The notes under the pieces were generated by a model that saw nothing but the letters and a program-made list of their open reading frames with translations, was not told the DNA's origin and did no database searches. Position numbers and translations under genes: made by a program. Shown here in pieces: positions 23,296-36,313 of a stretch of DNA of 64,000 nt. The DNA is taken from contig CANTUZ010000027.1 in assembly GCA_947846985.1 (NCBI GenBank), forward strand, positions 4,540,403 to 4,604,402, in the 5' to 3' direction. Position 1 is the stretch's first letter, and each line of letters begins with the position of its first letter. Source of the DNA: Fratercula arctica. Taxonomy: Eukaryota > Chordata > Aves > Charadriiformes > Alcidae.

Positions 23296-23378
23296 TGTCA
23301 GGAGTGGGACTCGAACCCACGCCTCCTAGGGAGACTGCAACCTGAATGCAGCGCCTTCGACCGCTCGGCCATCCTGAC
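23296..23378 (-). tRNA. tRNA-Leu (CAG), unit 2
   Basis: 83 nt, identical to the unit 1 gene. The 39-bp deletion specific to unit 2 begins about 75 bp to its right. Confidence 0.95.
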
Positions 23379-24028
23379 CCGCTGCTGCTGCTGCTGCTGC
23401 TCCCGGCCCTGCAGCGGCCAGAGCCGGCCCAGCTCAGCCAGCCACCTCCTGCCCCGGCTCCCAACAAGGGCTGCTGACGGGACACCGCAGCTCCTCCACG
23501 CACCTCACAACGCACGCGACAGAAACTGCACTCTGGTGCCCTCACACCTTATATTCTCCGGGCTGAAAAAGCCCGGCTGCGTCAGCATCCTCCATGCAGC
23601 GCGGAAGGAGCCAGACTGCAAGGCACCTCAGCGGTCACTAGTGCAAACGCCTGCTGAAAGCAGGGCCAGCCCCAAAGCTGGAGCAGGCGGCTGCGTGCCT
23701 GAGCCCCGTTGAAAGCTGAGCGTGACACCCCGGCACGGAGAGTCCCAAAGCGCTCTGGGCCCCTGCTCCAGGGCTTCAACACTGGCCAAGGAGCTCTATT
23801 GAATGGTCCAGAGCAGGAGGTGCTTGCTCCCCAAGGCTGCTGTGGCCAAGGCGGGCCTCTGCTGGGCTAGGAGGTGGGCAGAGGCCTGGCCGTGCCCCCA
23901 GGCTGCAGGGGAGTCAAGGGCCATGGCTTGAGCACCCCGGGCAGATGAAGTGTCTGGGGGAAGGAAGGTGGGCAGGCGGGGAGCAGCAGAGGCAAAGCCC
24001 TGGGGAGCCCGGCTGAAGAAAAGGGCTC

Positions 24029-24100
24029 TGCGTTGGCCAGGAATCGAACCCGGGTCAACTGCTTGGAAGGCAGCTATGCTCACCACTATACCACCAACGC
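24029..24100 (-). tRNA. tRNA-Gly (TCC), unit 2
   Basis: 72 nt, identical to the unit 1 gene, with TTTT terminator. Confidence 0.96.
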
Positions 24101-25241
24101 ATGCGGCTGGGCTGCTGCTGCCTCCGGCTCCTCCGCCCCACAGCCTCCGCTCCCTCCTGCTCCTCCACTGACCAGCCTCCCCTGCCTTCCCCTCCTACAC
24201 GGCACACACCCACCTGCCTCCTCATCCTACGCTTCTCACCCTGCGCCCGCTCCTCCTTACGCACCCCCGCGCACGGGCACCGCCTCAGCCTGCTCCTGTG
24301 CTTCTCTCTGTCTCACATCCTGGCCAGGGAAACTCCTGATGCTGCCAGTGCTGACGCTCCCCACCTGCGTTCATACGTCTGCCACCTGTGCCTGTGCTCT
24401 GCAAGGCAACGTGCGCTGTGTGTACGTACCTGCAGTGGTTTAAGCGCAGACAAGCACCCACCCAGCTGCGCACTCCTTTCCCCACCCTCAGGGCGATGCA
24501 GAGCATGGAAAAGAGGATGAGAAACCTCATGGGTCAAGACAAACAGAAGGACCTGCCTCAGCAAAAACTGTTGCGGGCAAATGGGGCTTCGCTGGGGAAA
24601 AGCACAGTTTGCCAAGAGTGGAGGCAGATGGAACCGTCTGTGTCCAGCACAGGGCAGCCCCTTGCCTCTTCTCACAGAGGCCAGCCTGCAGCACCCCCGC
24701 TCCCCTCCACTGCCAACACCCAGCCCGCAGAGAGCCGATCCAGTGCCCACTGGGAACCCCTGCGCGGCCCTGCTCCCCGCTGGACCTGCCAGTGGGCATG
24801 GCAGCAAAGAGGCATGGGTGGAGAAAAAGCCCAGATGGCCAAGTTGACCCCACTGGTCTTTGCCAGACCAGCCCCAGCCTTGTCCTCCTGCCCACCTGCA
24901 GAGCCCCGGAGGTGCCTGCGCACGGCTGGGAAGTTGGTCTCGAGCTGCGCGATGGGAAGGAGAAAGAGCTGTGTCCCCAGGAGAGGCACCGCCTGGTGGG
25001 GGGGGGTGTGCGCTGTGCTGTGCCCGCTGCTCCTCAGCCTGCGTCTGCCCTGCTGAGGGTGGCTTTGGGAGCGCTGGCTGCTGAGGAGACAAAGGAGGAA
25101 GAAGGTGTGAGGGCAGAGAGAGGGGTCTGAGGGAGCGGGAGAGCCGCGGGCACGGGTGCCCGGAGAGGTAGAGCGGTGGAGGTTCAAAGTTGGTGGGAGA
25201 GGCAGCAAGCGTGAGGAGCAGGGGGAAAAGGGAAATTGCAA

Positions 25242-25313
25242 TAGCAGAGGATGGTTTCGATCCATCGACCTCTGGGTTATGGGCCCAGCACGCTTCCGCT
25301 GCGCCACTCTGCT
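25242..25313 (-). tRNA. Initiator tRNA-Met (CAT), unit 2
   Basis: 72 nt, identical to the unit 1 gene, with TTTT terminator. Confidence 0.97.
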
Positions 25314-25865
25314 CCCCAGGCTGCCTTCTTTGGGACCTCCCACAGCCACGAGGATGCTCCCGGACAGCACCAGCGCTCCTGCCTCCTTCCCTGCCTCTTC
25401 GCTCTGCCCTCGCCCCTGCGGGAAATTCTCTCCCTCAAAAGTTCACCTCTTTCCCGCCTGCCATGCCTACCTCAAGGGCCTTGCTTTGCCCTTCTCCCCA
25501 CACCTCCTGCCCGTAACCCTGCAAGGGCACTTCCTCTTTCACCACCCGACTCTGTGCCTCTGCGCCTCTGCAGGACACCCAGCAAACACCGGCACTGCAT
25601 GACGGACACTCTTCAATGCTCCGAGGCATCCCCAGAAGGCTCTGCGCAGCCGCAGCTGGGACAGCCTCTTGCTGAGGGCGAGGGACGAGGGGGCAGTGCT
25701 GAAGCCTCCATCCTGGGGCTTGTGTTTGCTGGTTCCCCGTCCCATCCTCAGGCCAGAGCAGGCAGCACCCAGGCAGAGGAGACAAAAGCAACAGCAGGCC
25801 GGGGAGGGCTGGCACGTGGGCACCCGTGTGAGCGTGGCGAGTGTGGCCCCAGCCTCTCTGCCGCA

Positions 25866-25935
25866 GGGCCCTATTGCTCAGGGGAAAGTATTCCACTGCA
25901 GAGCAAGAGGTCCGTGGCTCAGCCCCAGGCGCCCT
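25866..25935 (+). pseudogene. tRNA-Cys-like pseudogene, unit 2
   Basis: Identical to the unit 1 relic, with the same broken anticodon stem and B box. Confidence 0.6.
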
Positions 25936-26099
25936 CTCCATTGCCCCTTGCCTTCTTCATTCATACTGACAATCTCTCTCCTCTTCTTTTTCCCTTGCCA
26001 GGCTTCCCCAGCCCCCAGTGGCATGGCTGCGGGGAGCGGAGCTGAGTCCCGTGGCTGCAGCGGGGTGAATTGCCAGGAGCCCAAAATGCAGCTGCGCCC

Positions 26100-26181
26100 C
26101 GTAGTTGGCAGGATTCGAACCTGCGCGGGGAAACCCCAATGGATTTCTAGTCCATCGCCTTCACCACTCGGCCACAACTAC
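26100..26181 (-). tRNA. tRNA-Ser (AGA), unit 2
   Basis: 82 nt, identical to the unit 1 gene. Confidence 0.97.
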
Positions 26182-26920
26182 CTGCCCCAGCCCTCTCTGC
26201 CCTGCTCATCACACGCCCTCTCCAAGGACACCCGCCTCCTTGCCGCTTTCAGCGACAGCCTTCACTCCAAGCCATGCACTGACCATGGCGGGCACCTGGG
26301 CACAGCCTTCCACAGGCCTCCAGGGACGCACCGCCAGCACCTACGTCTCCACCTCCCAACGCCTTCTCCTCAGACAGGCGTCTGAGAGAAACTCAGGACA
26401 AAGGCCACTTGCTCCTCCTTGCAGAGGTGTGGGCCAGCTGAGGGGGCAGGAGAACAAAGCACCACCAGTCTCCAGCTATGCTGCACAAAGTCTTTAATGA
26501 GAAGGAGCAAAGGCCGTGGCACAGAACAGAGACCAAGAAGCACGTCTGCAGGGCTCAGGGGGGCAAAGAAAACGGCCCGCTTCCCAAGGACAAGCTCCAC
26601 TCAAAGCGCTTGCCTTTGCCCATTCTGCTCTGCCTGGTGGCAATCCCAGCCCAGCAAGAGCAGTCCCCAGCTCCAGCACCCTCTCCCCGTCAGCAGCAGA
26701 TTCAGCAAAGCAGAAGAGAACGAGCCCTTTCTCAAGGAGCTCAGAGCAAAGCGGAGGCAGGGGAGGCGCGGCGAGGCCTGCCGTGCAGCCAGGAGCAGCG
26801 GGCACAGGTCCCTCCTGCCTGGGGGGATGAGGACACCCAGCCCATCTGCAAGCCGTGGCCACGCTCCTGCTGCAGAGTTCCCGTCGTCCTTCCCGCTCCG
26901 AGAGGGATGATGCGCCGGCT

Positions 26921-27238
26921 TCAGCAGTTCAGACTGCAGCGGGGAACAGGCAGACACAGCCCTGACCCCCCCAGACCCAGGGAGCCCCCAGAAGAGATGG
27001 GAACCCCCCCGGTGCTGAGGGAGCTCCCCACAGCAGCCGACAGAGACGATCCCACGGCTGTGCTCTGGGGGAAGGAGGTGAGGATGGGGCCCGGCAGGGT
27101 CACCACCACCGGGGAGGCCTGGATGGCCACCGTCGAGTCAGCGCAGCGGGCCACACAGGGCTCACTGCAGCTGCTGGCAAGCGGGGTTGGGCCAGCGGCT
27201 CCGCAGGGGCGAGGGAGACAGGGTCTGAAGCAAGACAT
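26921..27238 (-). CDS. Feather-type beta-keratin, copy 4
   Basis: Intact 105-residue copy on the minus strand with Arg10 and Gln40, a combination seen nowhere else in the array. TATA is at 27857-27864 and ATTAAA at 26493-26498. It is transcribed towards the tRNA-Ser gene and away from the spacer. Confidence 0.93.
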   Translation of the reverse strand: MSCFRPCLPRPCGAAGPTPLASSCSEPCVARCADSTVAIQASPVVVTLPGPILTSFPQSTAVGSSLSAAVGSSLSTGGVPISSGGSLGLGGSGLCLPVPRCSLNC

Positions 27239-27856
27239 CTCTCGGCGAGGGAGGCACAGCTGAAACACAGAGCAGAGAGCCAACACGGACCTCAGTATCA
27301 GTCTGTCTTTCTGCTCCTCAGCTCTCTCCATGGACACTCTCTGTTTCAAAAACACGCGCTGTGCCCCCATCTCCCACTGCCCTCATCGTGCCCTCTGAGC
27401 TGCAGGGCACAGGAAGGCTGACCAGTGTTTGGATAGGACCCAGCACGGTGGGTTTAAATCAACTGGGACAGACTGATCACACCCCATGGCCAGAACAAAC
27501 TTTGCTGCACTGAAGGCAGCCCTGGATGCACGTGGCCATTTGGTTGGAGACCATCTGCTCAAGGTGCAAATTCTGCTGGGCAGACCTCCCTGCAGCTGAG
27601 CCCCATTGATGCCCTTCTGCTTGAAAGAACCCCCTCTTCCCTGCTCTCCCCAGACACCTCCCTCAGAAGGGAAAGAGCTGACAGCCCTCAAAGAGTTCTG
27701 TTGCAGGGCCAATCTTTGGCAGCCCAAGCATCAGCTCGAGTAGCCACCACGACAGCAGCTCATCCCAGCGGGAGAGATGGAGCAGACTCAGGCTTACCTC
27801 GTTCCTGGAGGACAGGGAGGCAAGAGAGGAGGATGTGGAGCCAGAAGCAGCGCAGG

Positions 27857-27864
27857 CTTTTATG
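27857..27864 (-). promoter_or_regulatory. TATA box, keratin copy 4
   Basis: CATAAAAG on the minus strand, same spacing to the exon 1 donor. Confidence 0.75.
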
Positions 27865-27980
27865 CTGTGTCCCAGAGGCCTGGGGGGGCCACAGACATTC
27901 CTGGCTCCTGAGGCATCTAAACACCTAGCAGTTACCGCTGGCTGAAGCCTCCCTGGTGGATTAAGCCCTTGCCTCTTTCA

Positions 27981-30900
27981 CCTGAAACATTTTACTCCCT
28001 TTTCATTCCATGGAACTTGAAAATGATTCATCTGTGTCCCAGCTTCATGAGACCAATTAACCTGGAGGTCTCAGGCTAGCTGTTCAGAGATTTTAAGTGG
28101 GTTTGCGTCATACGGATTTCCCTTGTCACTTTGCCGTCTTCATAGAAGCATAGAATTTCTAGGTTGGAAGGGATCTTTAAGATCATTGAGTCCACCTGTC
28201 AACCATGAAGAGCACCTCAAGTCAGCTCTCAAGGGCTTTCAGTGGAGGCACTCAAGCTAACCCTGAGAGATGCTGCTCCCTGCAAGTCATCATAGACACA
28301 CAGGAGACTGTGGGTAAGTTCAGGCAGAAGGTCAAGACCATGAAATCACATATAGGAGAACAGACGCACCTCTCCAGGGATATGGAAAAGCTCAACGGCA
28401 AGGAAAGACCATTGCAGGCTGGAGAGAAGCCCACTGTGGACAGGAGTGATGGCCACAAGGACCTTGCTTATGCTCATCAGGCTCTACCATGGCCTGCTTT
28501 TGTGATCAAGGAGATGCCTGTGTAAGAGACCCACCCCCAAATTGATCTGTTTTGCTCATCAAGGTCATCCCAGAGGCCAGAGGCCTGGGTGGCCTTTTTT
28601 TGAGGAGAGGCACAGGGCAGGGAGCCAAAAGCTCATGGCTCTTTTTCCTGGGTCAGGGATGGGGTGGCCCATTCCATGCATTTCAAGTTTCAAAGGGACA
28701 TGGCATCAGTCTCCCAGAGTGCCTGGGAGTCATTGTGATGTGGAAGAGTTGGGGAAAACCCTGAACTCTATGCAAATGTGAGTCATCGTGCTGTGGACTT
28801 CAGTGGATACAGTGCCCTAGTCTCCGGCATTCCAGGGATACCAGCGCTCATAGCCCCAAAGTGCCAATTCAGAAATTGGTCTCTGCAGTGCCAAAAAAGG
28901 GCAATGATCCTTCCCCTCAGCTTTCATCACTGACCTTGTATTGGAAAAGAGCTTTTGAGATCACCCACTCCAACCACGTATCCACCTTCACCTGAGCAGG
29001 GTGCTTGAGGCCTGGTCCCCACCCCACCAGCCAAGAGCTCTCACAGCTGAGCCTCCTGTGACCACAAGTGGGCCACCAGGAGATGATAGTGAGGGCGCCA
29101 GCATTGGTGAGAAAGTCCCAGGGTTATGGGATGAGGTCTGGAGACAGGTGTGAGAAGGTCTTCTCCTGCCCTGGCCTCGAGGTGAGAGCCTGAGAGGTAT
29201 CTCAACTCAGTGGAGTTACTGGCCACAGCCCACTGCGATCCAGAAGAGCTCAAAGGGTCTTTACTAGAATCGCTACTTATAGGATCCAAGATAATTGACT
29301 TTCATCAGATACTTTTCCACTCGGGCCCAAGTGAGATGATAGTAACGCAACCCCAGAGCTTGCTAGATCTTGGGGTCCTGATACCCACCCACCCCCCGTG
29401 ACCACGATCAATATGGTGTGTCAGGAGTGATTGATTATAGTTACTATCTTTAAGCAGTAGGAGGCATGGGGACTAGGCACACTATCATGTTCTTGGTCTA
29501 TGGCTCTGAACATTTTCTTTCTTTTATGTTAGACCACTGTGTTACGTTCTGGTCCATTGTGTTGTTCTGTGGCCCAGGTTGGGAGGGAGATCACACGAAG
29601 TACCAAGTGGCCTGAAGGGCTGGGCAGGGGGGGAACTGCAACATCACAGAAGCATGGTTTGTAGAGAAGAGAGAGGCAGTCCCTTCATGGACAAAAGTCA
29701 GCTGGACAAGGTACTGAGGATCCTCCACTGTCTTTGCAGTTGGCCCTGCACTGAGCTGGAGGATAGTCTACACACCTGCAAGCTGCCTTCCAACTGATGT
29801 TTCCTAAAACTGCATCGTTCTTTGCAGCTGTTGCTGTTTTAAAGAAACCGCTTTGATTCAAATAAACCCCATGCAAACCATAAATAGAGCCTGAGACCTA
29901 ATGTTCTCTTTGTATGTGTTTTTGTGAAACAAGCTGAAGTCTCCTAGCTAACACCTTACACACACACACACACAAACACACACCTCCACAAAAAGAGGAG
30001 AGCACAGGCGCACGGAAATGGGCTAGGAATAGTGTAATGAAAAACAGAATCACCTTCTTGTTCTTTATTTGTCTGGAAAGGGTTTGCAGGATGAGTTGTT
30101 CCTTCCCCTTCCTAGGGAATGAGGTGAGGATGGCCTTGGAGCCTGCAGTTCCCCAAGTCCTCCTTTGTGCCCTTCTGGAAGATGGGAGTGTAACTGACTT
30201 CTTCCAGGCCTCAGGAACCTCTCCCAGCTGCTGCCACCTTTCAAAGACAATCCAGAGTTTCCTCTTCCAGGAGTCCTCCTTGTCTGAGCTGGCAGTAGGA
30301 AGATGGCATGGGTATCTGCAGGTGAGCTCCCTGCTACCTGAGTACCTGACTGGCCAGAAGCCAGAACATGGCTTGGATATTGACTGTGAGGTCACGTCTG
30401 GCTCTGCAGGCCATCTGCTAGGCGCTTGTGTTGCTGATTAGCAGCAGCATGCGCATTTTGGGCTATGCGCTTGTGAGTTGCCTTCTACCTCATTGCCTCC
30501 TAGGCCAGCAGCAGGCATGTGGTTTGCATTTTGATGTTAAGGTAACTTCTGTCTCTGCAGCTAATGGGCCAGGGTAGGCTCATGGCAGCACTAGTGCTTG
30601 TGAGGTCACTTGTGCCTGAATAGCTGGTAGGACAGAAGGAGGCACATGGCTTGGATGCTGATTGCAAGGTCACTGGTACCTGAGTAACAGATGGGCCAGC
30701 GAGAGGACAATTCCAGGCAAGGGAAGAACTGCAGTCCCCCAGCAGCTACAGAAGGTTGTGTAAGGATGGAGCCAGACTCTCCGGAGAGGTGCACTTCGGA
30801 AGGGCAAGGTCAACACTAAGAAGTTGCAACAAGGGAAATACCAGATGTCTTTGTGGAGAAAGAAGTGACAGGGCCACAGTGCAGCCCTGGAAGAGCTGCC

Positions 30901-31814
30901 CAAGAGACGGGGGCCTCTACGATAGTACCAGTATTCAGTGGTCAATGGGGCAAGGCCCAGATCTTCCTGAGTTATATGGGAATTTGGGTCTGCTTGGAGC
31001 AGGAGGTCAGCCCATAGGACCTCCAGAGGTCCCTTCTAACCTTCATTGCTCTGGGGTGCACTGAGTCTTGTTGGGTCCTTGATCAGACACTAAAAGGCAA
31101 TGCCTTGGGTGGCAGCTGCAGCATGAGATTGCATAGAAGGACCAGTTGTTTAACGAATGGTGTTAAAATGTGTGGAAATGCCCTTGAAGAAAGCAGCACT
31201 TTGGGAGGAATGAGGCTATGAGCCCTGGTATCCCTGGCACGCCTGAGGCTGGGGCATCGTGTCCAGTGAAGTTGACAGAAGGGTGACTCATGTTTGCCTG
31301 GAGCTCTGGGATTTTCCCAACTCTTCCACATCACGATGACTCCCAGGTGCTCTGGGAGACTGATCCGAATTCCCTTTGTAGTTTGAAATGCATGCAATGG
31401 CCCACCCAATTCCTGGCCCAGGATAAAGAGCCACGAGCTTTTGGCTCCCTATTCGGAGCCTCTCCTCAAAAGCAGGCCATCCAGGCTTTTGGCGTCTGGG
31501 ATGCCCCTACTGAGCAAAACAAGCCAATTTGGGTATGGGTCTCTTTCAGGAAAGGACGCGGGCAGCTCTTTGATCACCCTCCGACGCATTGATTTGCTTG
31601 TTTCCAACAGGATCTCCACTTCCCAAGCTGAGCCCAGACCCCTGGTTGGAAGAAGCCTGAGGGCCTGGTCAAGTCATTAAAGGACAGGGCAATGGAGGTC
31701 CCATGGAGAAGTCACTTGACAGAGACCTGCCTGACCCTCTGCTCTGCTCTTCGTCGTTACGAATCTGCCCTTGTTCCCTGGGCTCATGGGCAGAAAAAAA
31801 GATGATGAGGAGGC
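27981..31814. other. Spacer of unit 2
   Basis: Same content as 15786-19639. The C-run near 29390 is much shorter, and a few single-base differences exist. No gene recognised. Confidence 0.6.
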
Positions 31815-32217
31815 AGGAGCACCTCCCTTAGGAGGACAGGCTTAGAGAATGGGGGTTGTTGAGCCTAGAGAAGAGAAGGGTCCTCAGAGACCTTCCAGAA
31901 AGATGGGCATGGACTATTTATCAGGGAGTGTAGTGATTGGATGAGGGGTAATACTTTTAAAACAAAAGAGGGTAGATGTAGATTAGATATTAGGAAGAAA
32001 TTCTTTCCTATGAGGGTGGTGAGATACTGGAACAAGTGGCCCAGAGAACTTGTGGATGCCCCATACCTGGTGGAAGTGTTCAAGGACAGGTTGGATGGCA
32101 CTTTGAGAAACCTGACCTCATGGAAGGTATCCCTACCCATGGCAAAGGGGAAGGAACTAGATGATCATTAAGGTCCCTTCCAACCCAAAACCATTCAATG
32201 ATTCATTCTTTGATTCT
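31815..32217 (+). mobile_element. CR1 retroposon 3' end
   Basis: Same insertion as at 19640, carried by array amplification rather than by a new insertion. It has the same ORF2 remnant (31941-32171) and the same 3' end. Confidence 0.9.
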
Positions 32218-32349
32218 AGGTGCTATGAAGCAGCTGAAAGAGGCAAGGGCTTAATCACCAGGGAGGCTTCAGCCAGCGGTAACTGCTAGGTGTTTAGATG
32301 CCTCAGGAGCCAGGAATGTCTGTGGCCCCCCCAGGCCTCTGGGACACAG

Positions 32350-32357
32350 CATAAAAG
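32350..32357 (+). promoter_or_regulatory. TATA box, keratin copy 5
   Basis: CATAAAAG, same context. Confidence 0.75.
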
Positions 32358-32976
32358 CCTGCGCTGCTTCTGGCTCCACATCCTCCTCTCTTGCCTCCCT
32401 GTCCTCCAGGAACGAGGTAAGCCTGAGTCTGCTCCATCTCTCCCGCTGGGATGAGCTGCTGTCGTGGTGGCTACTCGAGCTTGATGCTTGGGCTGCCAAA
32501 GATTGGCCCTGCAACAGAACTCTTTGAGGGCTGTCAGCTCTTTCCCTTCTGAGGGAGGTGTCTGGGGAGAGCAGGGAAGAGGGGGTTCTTTCAAGCAGAA
32601 GGGCATCAATGGGGCTCAGCTGCAGGGAGGTCTGCCCAGCAGAATTTGCACCTTGAGCAGATGGTCTCCAACCAAATGGCCACGTGCATCCAGGGCTGCC
32701 TTCAGTGCAGCAAAGTTTGTTCTGGCCATGGGGTGTGATCAGTCTGTCCCAGTTGATTTAAACCCACCGTGCTGGGTCCTATCCAAACACTGGTCAGCCT
32801 TCCTGTGCCCTGCAGCTCGGAGGGCACGATGAGGGCAGTGGGAGATGGGGGCACAGCGCGTGTTTTTGAAACAGAGAGTGTCCATGGAGAGAGCTGAGGA
32901 GCAGAAAGACAGACTGATACTGAGGTCCGTGTTGGCTCTCTGCTCTGTGTTTCAGCTGTGCCTCCCTCGCCGAGAG

Positions 32977-33294
32977 ATGTCTTGCTTCAGACCCTGTCTC
33001 CCTAGCCCCTGCGGAGCCGCTGGCCCAACCCCGCTTGCCAGCAGCTGCAGTGAGCCCTGTGTGGCCCGCTGCGCTGACTCAACGGTGGCCATCCAGGCCT
33101 CCCCGGTGGTGGTGACCCTGCCGGGCCCCATCCTCACCTCCTTCCCCCAGAGCACAGCCGTGGGATCGTCTCTGTCGGCTGCTGTGGGGAGCTCCCTCAG
33201 CACCGGGGGGGTTCCCATCTCTTCTGGGGGCTCCCTGGGTCTGGGGGGGTCAGGGCTGTGTCTGCCTGTTCCCCGCTGCAGTCTGAACTGCTGA
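32977..33294 (+). CDS. Feather-type beta-keratin, copy 5
   Basis: Intact 105-residue copy with Ser10 and Gln40. TATA is at 32350-32357 and ATTAAA at 33717-33722. The 5' UTR intron splice signals match copy 1. Confidence 0.93.
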   Translation: MSCFRPCLPSPCGAAGPTPLASSCSEPCVARCADSTVAIQASPVVVTLPGPILTSFPQSTAVGSSLSAAVGSSLSTGGVPISSGGSLGLGGSGLCLPVPRCSLNC

Positions 33295-34406
33295 AGCCGG
33301 CGCATCATCCCTCTCGGAGCGGGAAGGACGACGGGAACTCTGCAGCAGGAGCGTGGCCACGGCTTGCAGATGGGCTGGGTGTCCTCATCCCCCCAGGCAG
33401 GAGGGACCTGTGCCCGCTGCTCCTGGCTGCACGGCAGGCCTCGCCGCGCCTCCCCTGCCTCCGCTTTGCTCTGAGCTCCTTGAGAAAGGGCTCGTTCTCT
33501 TCTGCTTTGCTGAATCTGCTGCTGACGGGGAGAGGGTGCTGGAGCTGGGGACTGCTCTTGCTGGGCTGGGATTGCCACCAGGCAGAGCAGAATGGGCAAA
33601 GGCAAGCGCTTTGAGTGGAGCTTGTCCTTGGGAAGCGGGCCGTTTTCTTTGCCCCCCTGAGCCCTGCAGACGTGCTTCTTGGTCTCTGTTCTGTGCCACG
33701 GCCTTTGCTCCTTCTCATTAAAGACTTTGTGCAGCATAGCTGGAGACTGGTGGTGCTTTGTTCTCCTGCCCCCTCAGCTGGCCCACACCTCTGCAAGGAC
33801 GAGGGAGAACCTGCTCTCCCCGTGACAGTGAGACTGTGCCCGTGCGTGGGGCACTGCCAGTTGTGGGTGGAGCTCCCTGAACCAGAGCACCTAAAAGAAG
33901 CGAGTAGGCCCGAGAAAGACAGAAAAGCCCCAGAGAAACGGAGAGAGCAAGGAGCACGGGGCAGAGCTGGAAATCCAAGTAATGCCACAAAGAGTGGTAG
34001 TCAAAGACGGGAAGCCGTTGCCCCGGGAGGTTGTAGATTCTCCACCTTTGGAGACGTCCAGTATTCAACTAGACAAAGCCATAAAATATGTCCTGTCCCC
34101 GAGGTGCTTTGAGCTGGGCTTGGACTGCGCCGTCTCCGCCTCCGCTGTTGTGTGATTGTGTGAGGCACTGCTGGATGCCCTCATCCAGGAGCAGCCCTCA
34201 AGGCCAAGGCCGCAGAGAGGGGGCGAGGGCCAGCGCTCAGGAAAGCTGCAGAGCTGTGGTGGGCCCAGGGCAGGAGAGGGGTCTCTGCTGGGGGTGCCAG
34301 GGCTGGGAGGCCAGGAACGGAAGGAAGCTGGGAGCGCACTGAAGAGCTGACCCAAGAGCAAGGCAGGGGAAGAAGGCGTGAGCCTGGCGAGGCGGCCAAA
34401 AGGCTA

Positions 34407-34476
34407 AGGTCCCACTGAGATTTGAACTCATCGCTGGATTCAGAGTCCAGAGTGCTCACCATTACACCATGGGACC
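34407..34476 (-). tRNA. tRNA-Gln (CTG), unit 3, 2-nt deletion
   Basis: This copy is 70 nt. Two bases are missing at the junction of variable loop and T-stem (window text aactcatcgc versus aactcagatcgc elsewhere). Acceptor, anticodon arm and B box remain. The shortened variable region would disturb folding, so this may be a damaged gene or a base-calling error. Confidence 0.85.
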
Positions 34477-35469
34477 TCCTGGCCACCTCTTTTCTTTCCC
34501 CTCTCCCAGCCCTCACTGACCCACAGCCTCCTGGCCGACTCTGGCACTCTCCCCATCTCCCTGCCCATCACCAACTACAGCCTTCCTACGGGGACACACG
34601 GCATTCTACACCCCGTCCACCTTTCCACACAGCTGCGGAACAGCGGACCTCTTCTGGGGCTCACACTTCCTGACTGACGTCCTTCTAAAATCGCACCCAG
34701 TGCTCGTGCAGCCTCTGGTGGGATTGCATGAGGATGGCTCTGCCCTGTCACAGTGCTGCAGAGAAATGCCCCAGAGCCTGCAGCGCCCCTCTTGCCCTCT
34801 TACACGGGGGACTTGCCTCCTGCCTGCCCCTCTTCCCCCTGCCGCTGCCCGTCTTGGCTGGTGAGGAGCTGCCCGGTCAGGGGAACTTTCTGGGTTGAAA
34901 TCCTGCCGGTCAAGGCCACATCCTGGGCCGGCACCTATCGACTGTGCCGCTGGGCGTGACAGAGGGAAGGAGGCACCTCAGGGGCTCTCCAGCTTCGGGA
35001 GCAGAGGGCAGAGGAGCTCCCTGATGACTATGGAGAGGTATAAAGTTGCCTCATCTCCAAAAAAGCGGAAGAAGCACTAGGTGGGGAAGCAAGGAAAGGT
35101 GTTGATGAAGTGGAGCAAGTTCATCAGAGGGGGACTCTGGCCTTGGGAGGAGAGGCTGAGGACCCAAGGCTTGCTTAGCTGAGAGAAGAAAAGGCTTTGT
35201 GGGTTCTAATAGGAGCTTCCCAGGGGCTACAAGGAGGCAACTCGATGGCTGGAGGGTGAGAGGTGGTGGTCCGAAACCGAACAGGCGAGGGCTGTCCTTC
35301 ATGATTGTGTTGTAGGCCTGTGTAGTTGGTGCCTGTTTTTCCTTCCTCAGGAGCTGGGACATGCAGCAGGCTGAGCAGAGCCCCAGGAAGACCCAGGAGC
35401 CTCCGCTTAAGAGCGGGGTGCCGGCCAAGAGAGAGAGGCCATAAAGGAGACCACCCAAGGCAAGGGGGC

Positions 35470-35552
35470 TGTCAGGAGTGGGACTCGAACCCACGCCTCC
35501 TAGGGAGACTGCAACCTGAATGCAGCGCCTTCGACCGCTCGGCCATCCTGAC
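35470..35552 (-). tRNA. tRNA-Leu (CAG), unit 3
   Basis: 83 nt, identical to the unit 1 gene. Confidence 0.95.
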
Positions 35553-36241
35553 CCGCTGCTGCTGCTGCTGCTGCTCCCGGCCCTGCAGCGGCCAGAGCCG
35601 GCCCAGCTCAGCCAGCCACCTCCTGCCCCCGCTGGGGGGACACCTGCCTCCTGCCCCCACCCTGGCCCGGCTCCCAACAAGGGCTGCTGACGGGACACCG
35701 CAGCTCCTCCACGCACCTCACAACGCACGCGACAGAAACTGCACTCTGGTGCCCTCACACCTTATATTCTCCGGGCTGAAAAAGCCCGGCTGCGTCAGCA
35801 TCCTCCATGCAGCGCGGAAGGAGCCAGACTGCAAGGCACCTCAGCGGTCACTAGTGCAAACGCCTGCTGAAAGCAGGGCCAGCCCCAAAGCTGGAGCAGG
35901 CGGCTGCGTGCCTGAGCCCCGTTGAAAGCTGAGCGTGACACCCCGGCACGGAGAGTCCCAAAGCGCTCTGGGCCCCTGCTCCAGGGCTTCAACACTGGCC
36001 AAGGAGCTCTATTGAATGGTCCAGAGCAGGAGGTGCTTGCTCCCCAAGGCTGCTGTGGCCAAGGCGGGCCTCTGCTGGGCTAGGAGGTGGGCAGAGGCCT
36101 GGCCGTGCCCCCAGGCTGCAGGGGAGTCAAGGGCCATGGCTTGAGCACCCCGGGCAGATGAAGTGTCTGGGGGAAGGAAGGTGGGCAGGCGGGGAGCAGC
36201 AGAGGCAAAGCCCTGGGGAGCCCGGCTGAAGAAAAGGGCTC

Positions 36242-36313
36242 TGCGTTGGCCAGGAATCGAACCCGGGTCAACTGCTTGGAAGGCAGCTATGCTCACCACT
36301 ATACCACCAACGC
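36242..36313 (-). tRNA. tRNA-Gly (TCC), unit 3
   Basis: 72 nt, identical to the unit 1 gene. Confidence 0.96.

Larger units (their letters stand above)
26416..27980 (-). repeat. Inverted-repeat arm, unit 2 right
   Basis: Partner of 20060-21624, with keratin copy 4. Confidence 0.9.
32235..33799 (+). repeat. Inverted-repeat arm, unit 3 left
   Basis: Equivalent arm with keratin copy 5. Confidence 0.9.
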